Of a DNA stretch of 60,131 nucleotides, positions 18,898 through 27,881 are shown in pieces (position 1 is the stretch's first letter; each line of letters starts with the position of its first letter). The translations under genes were made by a program, and so were the position numbers. The notes beneath the pieces were generated by a model, which saw only the letters and a list, made by a program, of their open reading frames with translations, was not told the origin of the DNA and searched no databases. This DNA is from Nitrospirota bacterium (lineage in GTDB: Bacteria; Nitrospirota; UBA9217): the NCBI GenBank assembly GCA_035516965.1, contig DATIZR010000023.1, positions 1 through 60,131 on the forward strand. Direction: 5' to 3'.

Positions 18898-18926
18898 TTG
18901 TAATTCCCGATTCAGTCCGGTATTAT
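18898..18926 (+). promoter_or_regulatory. Candidate promoter abutting queE (possible leaderless start)
   Basis: TTGTAA (18898-18903), a 17-base spacer and TATTAT (18921-18926). The predicted start of transcription falls at about 18932-18934, on or beside the queE ATG, and no Shine-Dalgarno precedes that ATG. If real, the mRNA would be leaderless or would start translation at the GTG at 18947. Confidence 0.4.
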
Positions 18927-18931
18927 TGCCT

Positions 18932-19684
18932 ATGCTTACGGCACCGGTGATCGAAATATTCTCATCAATTCAGGGAGAAGGTCCCTGGGTCGGCCAACGC
19001 CAGATCTTCGTCCGTTTTGGAGGCTGCAACATCGCCTGTCAGTACTGCGACACGCCCGGTAGGGATGAATCTGCGATCCACGGCCAGACCTCCTTCTGCC
19101 GCGTGCAGCGGGACAGCGCCTCCCTCGACCACGAAGAATTGCCGGCAGATATGACCTGCCAGAAGCTCACCCAGTTATGCTCCCGGCTGATCCCGCCTGG
19201 TTTTGCCCGGCCCGTGATCAGCCTGACCGGCGGCGAGCCTCTTCTTCAGCAGGCATTTCTGGGTGTGTGGCTTCCCGGGATGAGACCGCGGTGTCTCGTT
19301 TATCTCGAAACGAACGGCATCTGCCACGAAGCCATGGCCGGCCTCCGGGACCTGGTCGACACGGTGAGCATGGACTTCAAACTGCCCTCCGCTACCGGCC
19401 TCCGGCCGTTCTGGGAGGAGCACAAAAAGTTCCTTGCCGCCTGCCGGGGAAAATCCCTGTTCGGCAAGGCGGTGGTTACGCGGGACACCGATGAGCAGGA
19501 TATTCTGACAGCGGCCCGCCTCCTCGCCGACCATGATCCATCCGGTACGCTGGTCATCCAGCCCGCGGACGGGGCATCGACGCCTCATGGCTGCCAGCTC
19601 CTCCATTTTCAGGTTGCGGCTCTGCGGGTCATCGGAGACGTACGGATCATCCCGCAGGTCCATAAGATGCTGAACATTCCATGA
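18932..19684 (+). CDS. queE: 7-carboxy-7-deazaguanine synthase (QueE family)
   Basis: QueE is a radical SAM enzyme that contracts 6-carboxytetrahydropterin to 7-carboxy-7-deazaguanine in queuosine synthesis. The 250-residue product opens with the family signature VIEIFSSIQGEGPWVGQRQIF, then the cluster motif CNIACQYC (CX3CX2C), SLTGGEPLLQ, YLETNGI, VSMDFKLPSATG and the C-terminal PQVHK. An insert of about 30 residues after the cluster motif (RDESAIHG to LPADM) is typical of the clade found outside the Enterobacteria. No other queuosine genes are in the window. It lies 34 bases ahead of the NFACT gene. Confidence 0.88.
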   Translation: MLTAPVIEIFSSIQGEGPWVGQRQIFVRFGGCNIACQYCDTPGRDESAIHGQTSFCRVQRDSASLDHEELPADMTCQKLTQLCSRLIPPGFARPVISLTGGEPLLQQAFLGVWLPGMRPRCLVYLETNGICHEAMAGLRDLVDTVSMDFKLPSATGLRPFWEEHKKFLAACRGKSLFGKAVVTRDTDEQDILTAARLLADHDPSGTLVIQPADGASTPHGCQLLHFQVAALRVIGDVRIIPQVHKMLNIP

Positions 19685-19718
19685 ACGCGGTGCGGGTCGG
19701 AAGCGGAGCAAATCGGGC

Positions 19719-21158
19719 GTGGACTTTCAACTGCTGTCGACAGTCATAGATGAACTCTCCGGTCTCCTGCCGGGAGCCCGTGTTCAGCGCGTATACGACA
19801 GCGAGGGAAAAGAGATCGTCCTTGTTCTTCGCGGAAACGCCAGGACGTTCCTGCTGATCCTTTCGCCGAACCGTTCCCAGCCGCGCCTTCACCTTGTGAC
19901 GAGGAAGCCGCCTGCCGCTCCCGTGCAGCATCCGTTCTCACAGTTCCTCAAAAGCCGGATCACAGCGGGCCGCGTCGTGAGCGCAGCCCTTCTGAACCGG
20001 GACCGCATTGCCGCCATCCGTTTCTCACGACAGGGCAGGGTCCATGTGCTTCTGTTCGAACTCATGGGGCCTTCATCGAATCTGATCGTGACCGATGAGA
20101 CCGGCGCCGTCCTGGCAACCTATTACCAGACCTCCCTCTCGAACCAATCAGTCCGGTTGCTCGTTCCCGGAGCCCGGTACGTATTCCCGGAGAAGAAGGT
20201 ATCGCAGCCGGGCAAAGGGGGATCTCCCGATCTGCCGGGGGATGCCGCACAGCCGGGAGAGGAAGGGCAGGCGAACCGCATGGCCGAGCTCCATTATGAT
20301 CATGTCCTCGGGCTGAAGCGGCTCGCAGACGCCCGATCGCTGCTTGTATCAGCGATAAAAAAACAGCAGCGGAAAACGGCACGGAGGCTCGAGGCTCTCC
20401 TGCAGGACGACGCGGCTGCCCGTAACGCTGAGGGGCATAAAGAAGCGGGGGACCTGATCCTGGCGAACCTGCACGCGCTCAAAACGGGGATGTACGAGGC
20501 GGAACTGGCCGGTCTTGACGGACAGTTGGTCCGGATAACACTGAATCCGGAGCGATCCCCGATCGCAAACGCGGAGCAGTACTTTAAGCGGTACAAGAAG
20601 GCAAAAGCTGCGCAGAAGATCATTGATTCCCGGCTCCGGGCCACCAGGGACGAGGCGGCATTGCTGCGTGAGCTTTGTGATGAAGCCGAGCAGGCCAAGA
20701 CGGAGCAGGACCTTGCCCCGGTACGGTCGCGGCTTGCGGAACAGGGGTTCGGCGGGACTCCCCGCGGAGGACAGCAGCGAAAACGTCCGGGGGCGCCGGC
20801 AGTGCCGTTTCGCCGGGTTGTCTTCGAAGGATGGGAGATCCTAATCGGGAAAAGCGCTGCCGGCAACGACCAGCTCACGACCAGACTGGCCATGCCGGAC
20901 GATATCTGGCTCCATGCAGAAGGGCTTCCCGGGTCTCACGTGGTGATCAGGAATCCCCGGAAGGACCCGTTGCCGCCGGATGTCCTCACGCGGGCGGCGT
21001 CCCTTGCTGCGTTCTACAGCAAGGGCAGGTCGTCAGGGAAGGTATCGGTGACCTACACCCTTGCCAGGCATGTAAAGAAGCCCCGGGGAGCAAAAAAAGG
21101 CCTTGTCACTCTTTCGGCGCGACGATCGATCATGGCGGTCCCGGCAAAGGAGAACTGA
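19719..21158 (+). CDS. NFACT/RqcH-like ribosome quality-control protein
   Basis: The NFACT family includes bacterial RqcH, which adds C-terminal alanine tails to chains stuck on 50S subunits. The 479-residue protein starts at a GTG. It has the NFACT-N domain (about 1-170) with the Asp95-Arg96 pair in NRDRI that matches the DR residues needed for tRNA recruitment in RqcH, a coiled-coil middle (about 190-360), and the NFACT-R/DUF814 domain at the end (FEGWEILIGKSAAGNDQLT, DDIWLHAEGLPGSHVVIRN). It is shorter than Bacillus RqcH, mainly in the middle. The hybrid kinase gene starts at the very next base. Confidence 0.88.
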   Translation: MDFQLLSTVIDELSGLLPGARVQRVYDSEGKEIVLVLRGNARTFLLILSPNRSQPRLHLVTRKPPAAPVQHPFSQFLKSRITAGRVVSAALLNRDRIAAIRFSRQGRVHVLLFELMGPSSNLIVTDETGAVLATYYQTSLSNQSVRLLVPGARYVFPEKKVSQPGKGGSPDLPGDAAQPGEEGQANRMAELHYDHVLGLKRLADARSLLVSAIKKQQRKTARRLEALLQDDAAARNAEGHKEAGDLILANLHALKTGMYEAELAGLDGQLVRITLNPERSPIANAEQYFKRYKKAKAAQKIIDSRLRATRDEAALLRELCDEAEQAKTEQDLAPVRSRLAEQGFGGTPRGGQQRKRPGAPAVPFRRVVFEGWEILIGKSAAGNDQLTTRLAMPDDIWLHAEGLPGSHVVIRNPRKDPLPPDVLTRAASLAAFYSKGRSSGKVSVTYTLARHVKKPRGAKKGLVTLSARRSIMAVPAKEN

Positions 21159-23552
21159 TTGCAAACCAGAGGGAACAGGCGGCTCAACCTGGGAACCAAG
21201 CTCATTGTGTTGACCAGCGCGCTCGTCCTGACAACAGCGTTCGTCATCGGCGTATATGCCATCCGGGATGAGCAGAAGAATGACTACGAGCTGTTGCTCG
21301 ACCATGGCCGCTCCCTTGCCCTCATGATCGCCCAGAACAGCGCGCAGGGCATTTCCACCGAGGACAAAGCTGCACTGCGCCAGATCATCAACCTGGTCAG
21401 CACCGATCCCTCCATTGCTTACATCTTCATCCTGAACGCAGATGAGCGGGTATTGCTCTATAAAACAGCCGAGGACTTTCCCATCCATATCCCTGCAATG
21501 CCCCGGGTAGAGGGCGGACGGGAAGCGCGGCTGATCCGTTATCAGCCCTTTTACAACAGGGAGGACGGCAAGCACTACGTGAACATAGTGGCGCCCGTCG
21601 TCACTCAGGACAGCAATGGTCCCGCCGTCACACGGGCCGCGCCAGATGCCGGGCCGGGCGTGATCGGCTCTATTCACCTCGGCGTATCGCAGGAAGCGCT
21701 TCGAAGCAGGCTCCGGCATATCATTGTATCGATCGCGATCTTCACGTCCCTGATCATCATTGCCGGCGTCATCGTGACGATCCTGGTCACCCGCCGGATC
21801 ATTGCACCGATCAATGACCTGAACCAGGCGACACGCGATATCGCGGAAGGAAAGCTGGACCGTCTGATCGACATTCGCAGCAATGACGAAGTCTCCGATC
21901 TGGCAGGCGCATTCAATCAAATGCTGGTCCAGTTGCAGGCGTCCCATGACAAGGTGGAGCGCCATACTGCCGAGCTGACCGTCGCGCTCGACCGTATGCA
22001 GCAGGAAATGGCGGTCCGGGAACGTACCGAGCAGGCCCTCAAGGAATCAGAACGAAAATACCGCGTCATTTTCGAGGAGTCCAAGGACGTCATCTTCATC
22101 TGCTCTCAGGACGGGAAATTCCTGGACATCAACCGCGCAGGCGCCGACCTGTTCGGGTACGCGTCGGCTGACGCCCTCCAGGCCCTGGATCCGGCCCGGG
22201 ATTTGTTTGACCAGCCTGAGCAGCATACGATCCTCCAGAGCATGCTGCTCAGGCAGGGCCTCGTCAAGGACCACGAGGTCACTCTGCGCAGGAGCGATGG
22301 CGAAAGGCTGACGGTACTGGTCACTGCCTCGATCGTCCGCGAGGCGCCGGGCCCAGGCTGGACCTACCGGGGCGCCTTTCATGACGTGACGGAAAAGCGG
22401 CGGCTGGAGCAGCAGCTGGTGCAGTCCCAGAAAATGGAGGCCATCGGCCAGCTTGCCGGCGGCATCGCCCATGACTTCAATAACATCCTGACGGCAATCA
22501 TGGGATATGCGAACCTGCTCGTGTTCGACCTGGCCGAAGACAGCCCGCTCGCCCACCACGCGGAGCATATCATCTCCTCGGCCGACCGCGCAGCGAATCT
22601 GACCCGCAGCCTGCTCGCATTCAGCCGGAAGCAAGTGATCAGCCCCAAGCCCGTCAACCTGAACGTCATCGTTGCCGGCATCGAGAAGCTGCTCGCGACG
22701 CTCATTGGTGAACACATCGAGCTGCGTACGAGTTTCGAAGCGAATGACGTCATAGTGCTGGCCGACAGCGGGAATATCGAACAGGTCCTGATCAATCTCT
22801 GCACCAATGCCCGCGATGCGATGCCGAACGGCGGCCGCGTTACCATCGGGATTTCGAAAACAGGGGTCTCCGAAACCCCGGCCGCGGCGGCAGGCGGAAA
22901 GCCGGGACCGTACGCGCTCATCGCCGTCTCGGACACGGGCATGGGAATCGATGAACGGATCAGGGAAAAGATCTTCGAACCGTTCTTTACGACCAAGGAA
23001 ACGGGAAAGGGGACCGGTCTGGGCCTGTCCATCGTGTATGGCATCATCCAGCAGCATGCCGGATTTGTGACCCTGCAGAGCGAGTCCGGTAAGGGAACCC
23101 GGTTCAGCCTTTATCTTCCGCTGATCGAAGGCTCCGGCTCCCTTGCCGAGAAGCAGCCTCTCCCGCTGCCGCGGGGCGGATCGGAGACCATTCTGGTCGC
23201 CGAAGACGACCCTGATGTTCGCACGCTGATCAGGCTCGTACTCCGGGGAAACGGCTACCAGGTCATTGAAACCGTCGACGGTCAGGACGCACTTGCCGTA
23301 ATCAGCCGTCATCAGTCAAAGATTCACCTGCTCCTCCTTGATGTGATCATGCCGAAAAAGAACGGGAAGGAAGTGTACGATACGGTCAAGAACGTCGACC
23401 CGGATATCAAGGCGGTGTTCATGAGCGGGTATACGGCCGACATCATCGACAAAAAAGGGATCCTCGCGGAGAACCTGCATTTTTTACCCAAGCCGATCGT
23501 GCCCCACGAGCTGCTCACAATCGTGCGTCAGGCGCTTGACCGGGAGCGGTGA
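21159..23552 (+). CDS. Hybrid sensor histidine kinase with C-terminal receiver
   Basis: A 797-residue sensor. The first membrane helix is at about 14-34, the periplasmic Cache-like sensor domain at about 35-190, the second helix at about 192-212, HAMP at about 213-265, PAS at about 300-410, HisKA with the histidine in LAGGIAHDFNNIL (about 437), HATPase (DTGMGIDERI, GTGLGLSIVYGI), and a receiver from about 680 with Asp near 727 (LLLLDVIMPKKNG). The TTG start, immediately after the NFACT stop, is supported by AAAGGAG eight bases before it. A hairpin of two GCCGGC arms (23573-23590) follows the gene. The signal is unknown. Confidence 0.92.
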   Translation: MQTRGNRRLNLGTKLIVLTSALVLTTAFVIGVYAIRDEQKNDYELLLDHGRSLALMIAQNSAQGISTEDKAALRQIINLVSTDPSIAYIFILNADERVLLYKTAEDFPIHIPAMPRVEGGREARLIRYQPFYNREDGKHYVNIVAPVVTQDSNGPAVTRAAPDAGPGVIGSIHLGVSQEALRSRLRHIIVSIAIFTSLIIIAGVIVTILVTRRIIAPINDLNQATRDIAEGKLDRLIDIRSNDEVSDLAGAFNQMLVQLQASHDKVERHTAELTVALDRMQQEMAVRERTEQALKESERKYRVIFEESKDVIFICSQDGKFLDINRAGADLFGYASADALQALDPARDLFDQPEQHTILQSMLLRQGLVKDHEVTLRRSDGERLTVLVTASIVREAPGPGWTYRGAFHDVTEKRRLEQQLVQSQKMEAIGQLAGGIAHDFNNILTAIMGYANLLVFDLAEDSPLAHHAEHIISSADRAANLTRSLLAFSRKQVISPKPVNLNVIVAGIEKLLATLIGEHIELRTSFEANDVIVLADSGNIEQVLINLCTNARDAMPNGGRVTIGISKTGVSETPAAAAGGKPGPYALIAVSDTGMGIDERIREKIFEPFFTTKETGKGTGLGLSIVYGIIQQHAGFVTLQSESGKGTRFSLYLPLIEGSGSLAEKQPLPLPRGGSETILVAEDDPDVRTLIRLVLRGNGYQVIETVDGQDALAVISRHQSKIHLLLLDVIMPKKNGKEVYDTVKNVDPDIKAVFMSGYTADIIDKKGILAENLHFLPKPIVPHELLTIVRQALDRER

Positions 23553-23608
23553 TGCATGGCTGCCGCGGTCTCGCCGGCAGGAAGGCCGGCAAAGTACCGC
23601 ACAATTTC

Positions 23609-23637
23609 TTGACAAGGAAAAGTTGCCGGCCTATACT
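23609..23637 (+). promoter_or_regulatory. Strong sigma70 promoter
   Basis: TTGACA (23609-23614), a 17-base spacer and TATACT (23632-23637), a near-consensus promoter. Transcription should start at about 23644, giving a leader of about 35 bases to the cyclic-nucleotide-domain gene. It separates the signalling genes downstream from the hybrid kinase upstream. Confidence 0.75.
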
Positions 23638-23678
23638 GGGCACTAGGCGTTCGATCGATCGGGGGACGCTCTCTCACT

Positions 23679-24128
23679 ATGGACAATCTTGAACTGCTTC
23701 AAAAAACGGTGCTGTTCAAAGGCAGCAGCAGGGAAGAAATTGATCTCGCGGCGGGGCTGTTCCAGGAACGCCAGATACGGCCGAATACGACCATCTTCGC
23801 TGAAAAAATGCCGTCCGAGTCCCTCTATGTGATCAAAAGCGGCAACGTCAGGATCTCGATCATGGCAGGTGAGGGCGAGGAAAAATCGCTGCTGCTGCTC
23901 GGTCCGGGCGAGTTCTTTGGTGAGCTCGCCCTGCTGCAGGAGGAGAGCCGGATGGTCTCCGCGCGTTCCGAGACGGTCGTCGAGCTCCTGGTGCTCTCCC
24001 GCGCGGATTTCCAGGCGCTCATGGACCTTGATCCCCGGACCGCGGCCCGGCTCGTGCACACGATCGCGAAACTGCTCGCGATGCGCGTAAAGGCCTACGG
24101 CAAGCTGTTCAGGGACATGCTCATCTGA
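23679..24128 (+). CDS. Stand-alone cyclic-nucleotide-binding (Crp-like sensor) domain protein
   Basis: A 149-residue single cyclic-nucleotide-binding domain: SLYVIKSGNVRI, LLLLGPGEFFGELALLQEESRMVSARSETVVELLVLSRADF, followed by a C-terminal helix (ARLVHTIAKLLAMRVKAYGKL). It lacks the helix-turn-helix of Crp/Fnr regulators, so it cannot bind DNA alone and probably signals by contact. The phosphate cassette reads FFGELALLQEESRMVSA, without the Arg-Ser/Thr pair of true cAMP binders, so nucleotide binding is uncertain. Its stop overlaps the Ppx/GppA start by one base (TGATG), giving tight coupling. A near-consensus promoter lies upstream. Confidence 0.85.
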   Translation: MDNLELLQKTVLFKGSSREEIDLAAGLFQERQIRPNTTIFAEKMPSESLYVIKSGNVRISIMAGEGEEKSLLLLGPGEFFGELALLQEESRMVSARSETVVELLVLSRADFQALMDLDPRTAARLVHTIAKLLAMRVKAYGKLFRDMLI

Positions 24129-25087
24129 TGATCCTTGCGGGGATCGACATCGGAACCAACACCCTCCGCCTTCTCATCGCAGAGGCCATCTCCGGCTCAA
24201 TCCGCGAAATCCATTCCGACAGAAGGATCACCAGGCTGGGTGAAAAACTCGACGGGACCGGCTTGCTGTCACCCGAGGCCCGCCAACGTTCCCTCGCGGC
24301 GCTTGCCGGCTTCCGGAAGCGTATCGACGAGTTCGGCGTTACGGCGGTCCGGGCCGTCGGCACGAGCGCGCTCAGGCAGGCCGAAAACGCAGGTCCCTTC
24401 ATCGCCGAAGTCCGGGAAAGGACCGGGATCGCGGTACAGGTGATAACCGGCGAAGAGGAAGCACGACTCACGGTACTCGGGGTCTTCGCCGCACTCAGGG
24501 GCGTGCCCGACGCCGGTCTCGACGAGGCCATGATAGTTGATATCGGCGGAGGGAGCACCGAGATCATAACCCGGGACCGCAACGGGAAGACGAACGAGGC
24601 CAGCCTGCCGCTGGGCGCGGTCTATCTCACGGAACGGTTCTTCAAGCATGATCCGGCGTTCCCGGAAGAGCTGGAGAGGCTCAGACAGTGGATCCAGAAG
24701 GGGCTGAATGCACTTCCCGCTCTTGACACAGTGGCTTCCGGGAGGCTTCTTGTGGGGACTGCAGGCACGGTCACGACGCTGGCTGCAATGGATCTGCGGC
24801 TCGACGCATATGATCCCGTCCGGATTCACCGTTGGGCGCTGACCCGGGAAGCGATCTCCGCTCTGGTCCTGCAGCTCGGCAGAAGCACGATCAGCGAGCG
24901 TCGGAGCATTCCCGGCCTGGAACGCGGCCGCGAGGACATCATCCTGGCCGGCGCTCTGGTGATGGAGGAGATCATGCGGCATTTCGGCTTCAAGAAGGCG
25001 CTGGTGAGCGACTGGGGGCTCCGGGAGGGAATACTTCTGGATCTCGCGGACGAGATGAGCGGCGGCAAGACCCGCTGCCGGGAGTAG
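24128..25087 (+). CDS. Ppx/GppA family exopolyphosphatase / pppGpp phosphatase
   Basis: An actin-fold phosphatase that hydrolyses polyphosphate or pppGpp. The 319-residue product has the two-domain short form: DIGTNTLRLLIAE at the N-terminus, VRAVGTSALRQAEN, ITGEEEARLTVLGV, VDIGGGSTEII, SLPLGAVYLTERF, VGTAGTVTTLAAMD and the closing VSDWGLREGILLD. The C-terminal HD-like domain of E. coli Ppx is missing, as in many bacteria. It is sandwiched between the cNMP-domain protein (one-base overlap) and an NtrC-type activator, suggesting a stringent-response or phosphate-stress signalling unit. That grouping is inference. Confidence 0.93.
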   Translation: MILAGIDIGTNTLRLLIAEAISGSIREIHSDRRITRLGEKLDGTGLLSPEARQRSLAALAGFRKRIDEFGVTAVRAVGTSALRQAENAGPFIAEVRERTGIAVQVITGEEEARLTVLGVFAALRGVPDAGLDEAMIVDIGGGSTEIITRDRNGKTNEASLPLGAVYLTERFFKHDPAFPEELERLRQWIQKGLNALPALDTVASGRLLVGTAGTVTTLAAMDLRLDAYDPVRIHRWALTREAISALVLQLGRSTISERRSIPGLERGREDIILAGALVMEEIMRHFGFKKALVSDWGLREGILLDLADEMSGGKTRCRE

Positions 25088-25091
25088 CGCA

Positions 25092-26462
25092 ATGCAGGAT
25101 GCACGCGTATTGATCATGGATGATGAAGCAGGCGAACGGGCGCGGATCCTCGATCATCTGTCCGCCGGCGGGTACGATGTTCTGGGTGTGGGGTCGCCTG
25201 ACGAAGCCCTGGATGCGATACGGCGCGAGCGGTTCGATGTTTTTCTCACGGACTGCAACATCCCGGGTGTGGATGCTCTTCAATCGTCCGATCAGGTCCG
25301 CAAGATCAATCCGGAGATGGCCGTGATCATCATGACATCGTACGGCACCATCGAGACCGCGGTCAAGGCCATCAAGGCGGGTGCCTACGACTATCTTCCC
25401 AAGCCCGTCGATCTGGACCAGCTCGTGGTTTTGATCGAGAGGATCTCGGAGCGGCAGAGCCTGATCCGGGAGAACACGGAGCTCAAGGAGCGGCTCATCG
25501 AGCGGTATAAATTCGATGAGATCGTGGGTACGAGCAGCGCCATGGAAGAGGCGCTGAACCTCGCGGGGAGGGTGGCCGGCAGCAATGCCACGGTCCTGCT
25601 CCGGGGGGAGAGCGGAACAGGCAAGGAACTCGTGGCGAAAGCGATCCACTACAACAGCCCCCGGGCGAACTTTCCGCTGGTGAAGGTGAACTGCGCGGCA
25701 CTGCCCGAAACGCTGCTCGAAAGCGAGTTGTTCGGCCATGAGAAGGGGTCCTTCACCGGTGCGACAGCACGGCGGATCGGGAGATTCGAAGCGGCCGACC
25801 GGGGGACATTGTTCCTGGATGAGATCGGGGAGTTGACGCCTGCCATGCAGGTCAAGCTCCTCCGGGTGCTCCAGGAGCACGCCTTCGAGCGGGTCGGCGG
25901 AAATGACACCATCAAGGTCGATGTTCGCATCATCGCTGCAACGAACCGGGATGTCGAGAAGGCGATCCGCGAAGAACGGTTCCGGGAAGACCTGTATTAC
26001 CGACTGAACGTCGTTTCCATCGTCATTCCGCCGCTCCGGGAGCGGAAGGAAGACATCCCCGGCCTCGTTGACCATTTCATCAAAAAATACGGCGAGGAGA
26101 ACGGGAAGCAGATCTCGGGGATCTCCGCCGAGGCCCGCGATCAGCTGATGCGCTACACCTATCCCGGCAATGTCCGTGAGCTCGAAAACATCATCGAGCG
26201 CGCCGTGGTCCTTTCCAAGCGCGGTGTCATTACCGCTTCCGACCTGCCGATCCCTGTCCGCAACGCAGCCGGAGAAGAGAGGCCGCCGAAACAGGAGCTA
26301 AAGGGCTCGCTGAACGACACCCTTGATACCATCGAGCGGGGCCTCATCATCGAAGCGCTGAAAGATTCGGGAGGCGTCCAGACCAGGGCGGCAGGGAGGC
26401 TCGGCATCAGCGAGCGGGTGCTGAGGTACAAGCTGAAGAAGTACCGGATCGGGGAGCAGTAG
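25092..26462 (+). CDS. Sigma54-dependent response regulator with GSFTGA loop
   Basis: A 456-residue NtrC-family activator. The receiver domain has Asp54 (FLTDCNIPG). AAA+ motifs are GESGTGKE and the Walker B region TLFLDEIGELTP, and the C-terminal Fis-type helix-turn-helix is VQTRAAGRLGISERVLRYKL. The loop that contacts sigma54 reads GSFTGA rather than the usual GAFTGA, a tolerated variant in some activators. It starts four bases after the Ppx stop with GGGAG upstream. No histidine kinase is adjacent; the hybrid kinase ending at 23552 is the nearest candidate partner. Confidence 0.94.
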   Translation: MQDARVLIMDDEAGERARILDHLSAGGYDVLGVGSPDEALDAIRRERFDVFLTDCNIPGVDALQSSDQVRKINPEMAVIIMTSYGTIETAVKAIKAGAYDYLPKPVDLDQLVVLIERISERQSLIRENTELKERLIERYKFDEIVGTSSAMEEALNLAGRVAGSNATVLLRGESGTGKELVAKAIHYNSPRANFPLVKVNCAALPETLLESELFGHEKGSFTGATARRIGRFEAADRGTLFLDEIGELTPAMQVKLLRVLQEHAFERVGGNDTIKVDVRIIAATNRDVEKAIREERFREDLYYRLNVVSIVIPPLRERKEDIPGLVDHFIKKYGEENGKQISGISAEARDQLMRYTYPGNVRELENIIERAVVLSKRGVITASDLPIPVRNAAGEERPPKQELKGSLNDTLDTIERGLIIEALKDSGGVQTRAAGRLGISERVLRYKLKKYRIGEQ

Positions 26463-26564
26463 CATACGCTGTCCCTCCGGGACGTCACCCGCGTTCTGCA
26501 GACCATGTTGCTCTCGGCTGCGGCAGCGCTTCCCAAAGTCGCTGTTCTCTTTCCACAGGTGAGC

Positions 26565-27014
26565 ATGAACATCACGAAATACATCAAATACTGGCTGCCC
26601 GTTGTTCTCATGATGATGTTCATATATTGGATGTCAACGGAAACGTTCTCCTCGCAGAATACCTCCTCGTTCCTTGACCCTCTCCTGCGTCTTCTTGCGC
26701 CTTCGCTCTCACCGGAAGACATCGACCTGATCCACACAGCCATACGCAAGCTGGCGCACGTGACGGAATATATGTTTCTGGGCGTGGTGTTGTTTCGCGC
26801 ATTCCGGTCGGGCTCCTGCGAACCGCGGCTCTGGCGCTGGACATCTTTTTCTCTTTTCATTGTCGTGGTGTATGCAGCCGGCGATGAGTATCACCAGTCC
26901 CTTCTACCGACCAGAACCGGTTCCCTTGTCGATGTCGGCATCGACACCGTGGGAGGTTTTTTCGGTCAATGCGTCAGTGTTCTCTGGTACCGTTGCGCGC
27001 TGTCCGGCAGATAG
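26565..27014 (+). CDS. VanZ-like membrane protein
   Basis: A 149-residue protein with four predicted membrane helices (about residues 8-24, 62-80, 92-108, 122-140) and the VanZ-type motifs RKLAHVTEYMFLG and DEYHQSLLPTRTGSLVDVGIDTVGGFFG. VanZ-family proteins in non-resistant bacteria have no settled role. The ATG at 26565 is preferred because it begins directly ahead of the first helix; an in-frame ATG at 26505 would add 20 residues without obvious homology. It follows the sigma54 activator by 102 bases. Confidence 0.85.
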   Translation: MNITKYIKYWLPVVLMMMFIYWMSTETFSSQNTSSFLDPLLRLLAPSLSPEDIDLIHTAIRKLAHVTEYMFLGVVLFRAFRSGSCEPRLWRWTSFSLFIVVVYAAGDEYHQSLLPTRTGSLVDVGIDTVGGFFGQCVSVLWYRCALSGR

Positions 27015-27134
27015 CGTGAGCACGGGATGCATGCCGTTCAGGCGTCGTCGAGACTGAAAGGTCCGCGTCCGGGACGCGCTGAACCGACAGCCTTCAGCAT
27101 CCGGCGGCGATCATTACCCGTTGAGAGAGGAACC

Positions 27135-27842
27135 ATGAAAACATATTTCTTTCTGCACGGCGCCATGCGGGGCGCCTGGCTCTGGGACAGAATCAGGCCG
27201 CTCATGGAAAAGAGCGGTGCGATCGTCATTGCCTATGATCTGCCCGGTCATGGAAAACGGTCCGGCGACCGCCGGGGGGTGACCATGAGCACCTATGTCG
27301 CCGACGTTCTCGCGTACATCAGGAAGAATGACCTTCGCGATCTGATCCTCGTCGGCCACAGCATGTCGGGCATCGTTATCAGCAAGGTTGCCGAGGAGTT
27401 GCCTGACCGGATCCGTCACCTTGTCTATCTTGCGGCAGTGGTCCCCCGGGATGGGGATGCATTGGTCGACCTGCTGACGACAGAGCGCCAGGAAACGATC
27501 CGGAAGCTGGAAGGGAAGGCGATGGAGGTTTTCGGGCCGATTGACGTTCTCCGGCCCAATTACTTCACGGACCAGACGGGTGAGGACCGGGAATTTTATC
27601 TCAAACAGCTTACCCCTCAGCCGCTTGCTGTGTTCTTTGAGAAGGTACCCCTCAAGCGTTTTCACGGTCTGACCATCCCCAGGACGTACATCATGGGATT
27701 GCGGGATAAGGCCCTGCCGCCGGAGCTTGCAGGAGGTTTTGCCGCACGGTTGGGCGTTGAGCCGGTCCCGATCGATGCAGGACACGATATGATGGTCGTA
27801 AGGCCAGAAGAGGTAGCGAAGGTCCTGCTGGAGATACCTTGA
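27135..27842 (+). CDS. Alpha/beta hydrolase (methylesterase/hydroxynitrile-lyase-like)
   Basis: A 235-residue cytoplasmic alpha/beta hydrolase. The nucleophile elbow is GHSMSG (Ser at about 82), the oxyanion segment FFLHGAMRGAW, the acid probably in GLRDKALPP and the histidine in DAGHDMMVVRPEEVAKVL. The short cap and the GHSMSG/GHDMM wording resemble plant-type methylesterases and small esterases. The substrate is unknown. The ATG at 27135 is chosen for the GAGAGAGG ribosome site and because homology starts there. A bidirectional terminator follows. Confidence 0.88.
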   Translation: MKTYFFLHGAMRGAWLWDRIRPLMEKSGAIVIAYDLPGHGKRSGDRRGVTMSTYVADVLAYIRKNDLRDLILVGHSMSGIVISKVAEELPDRIRHLVYLAAVVPRDGDALVDLLTTERQETIRKLEGKAMEVFGPIDVLRPNYFTDQTGEDREFYLKQLTPQPLAVFFEKVPLKRFHGLTIPRTYIMGLRDKALPPELAGGFAARLGVEPVPIDAGHDMMVVRPEEVAKVLLEIP

Positions 27843-27881
27843 TCCGGGAAAGGTCGGATAAGGTCGGATGATGAAATAAAA

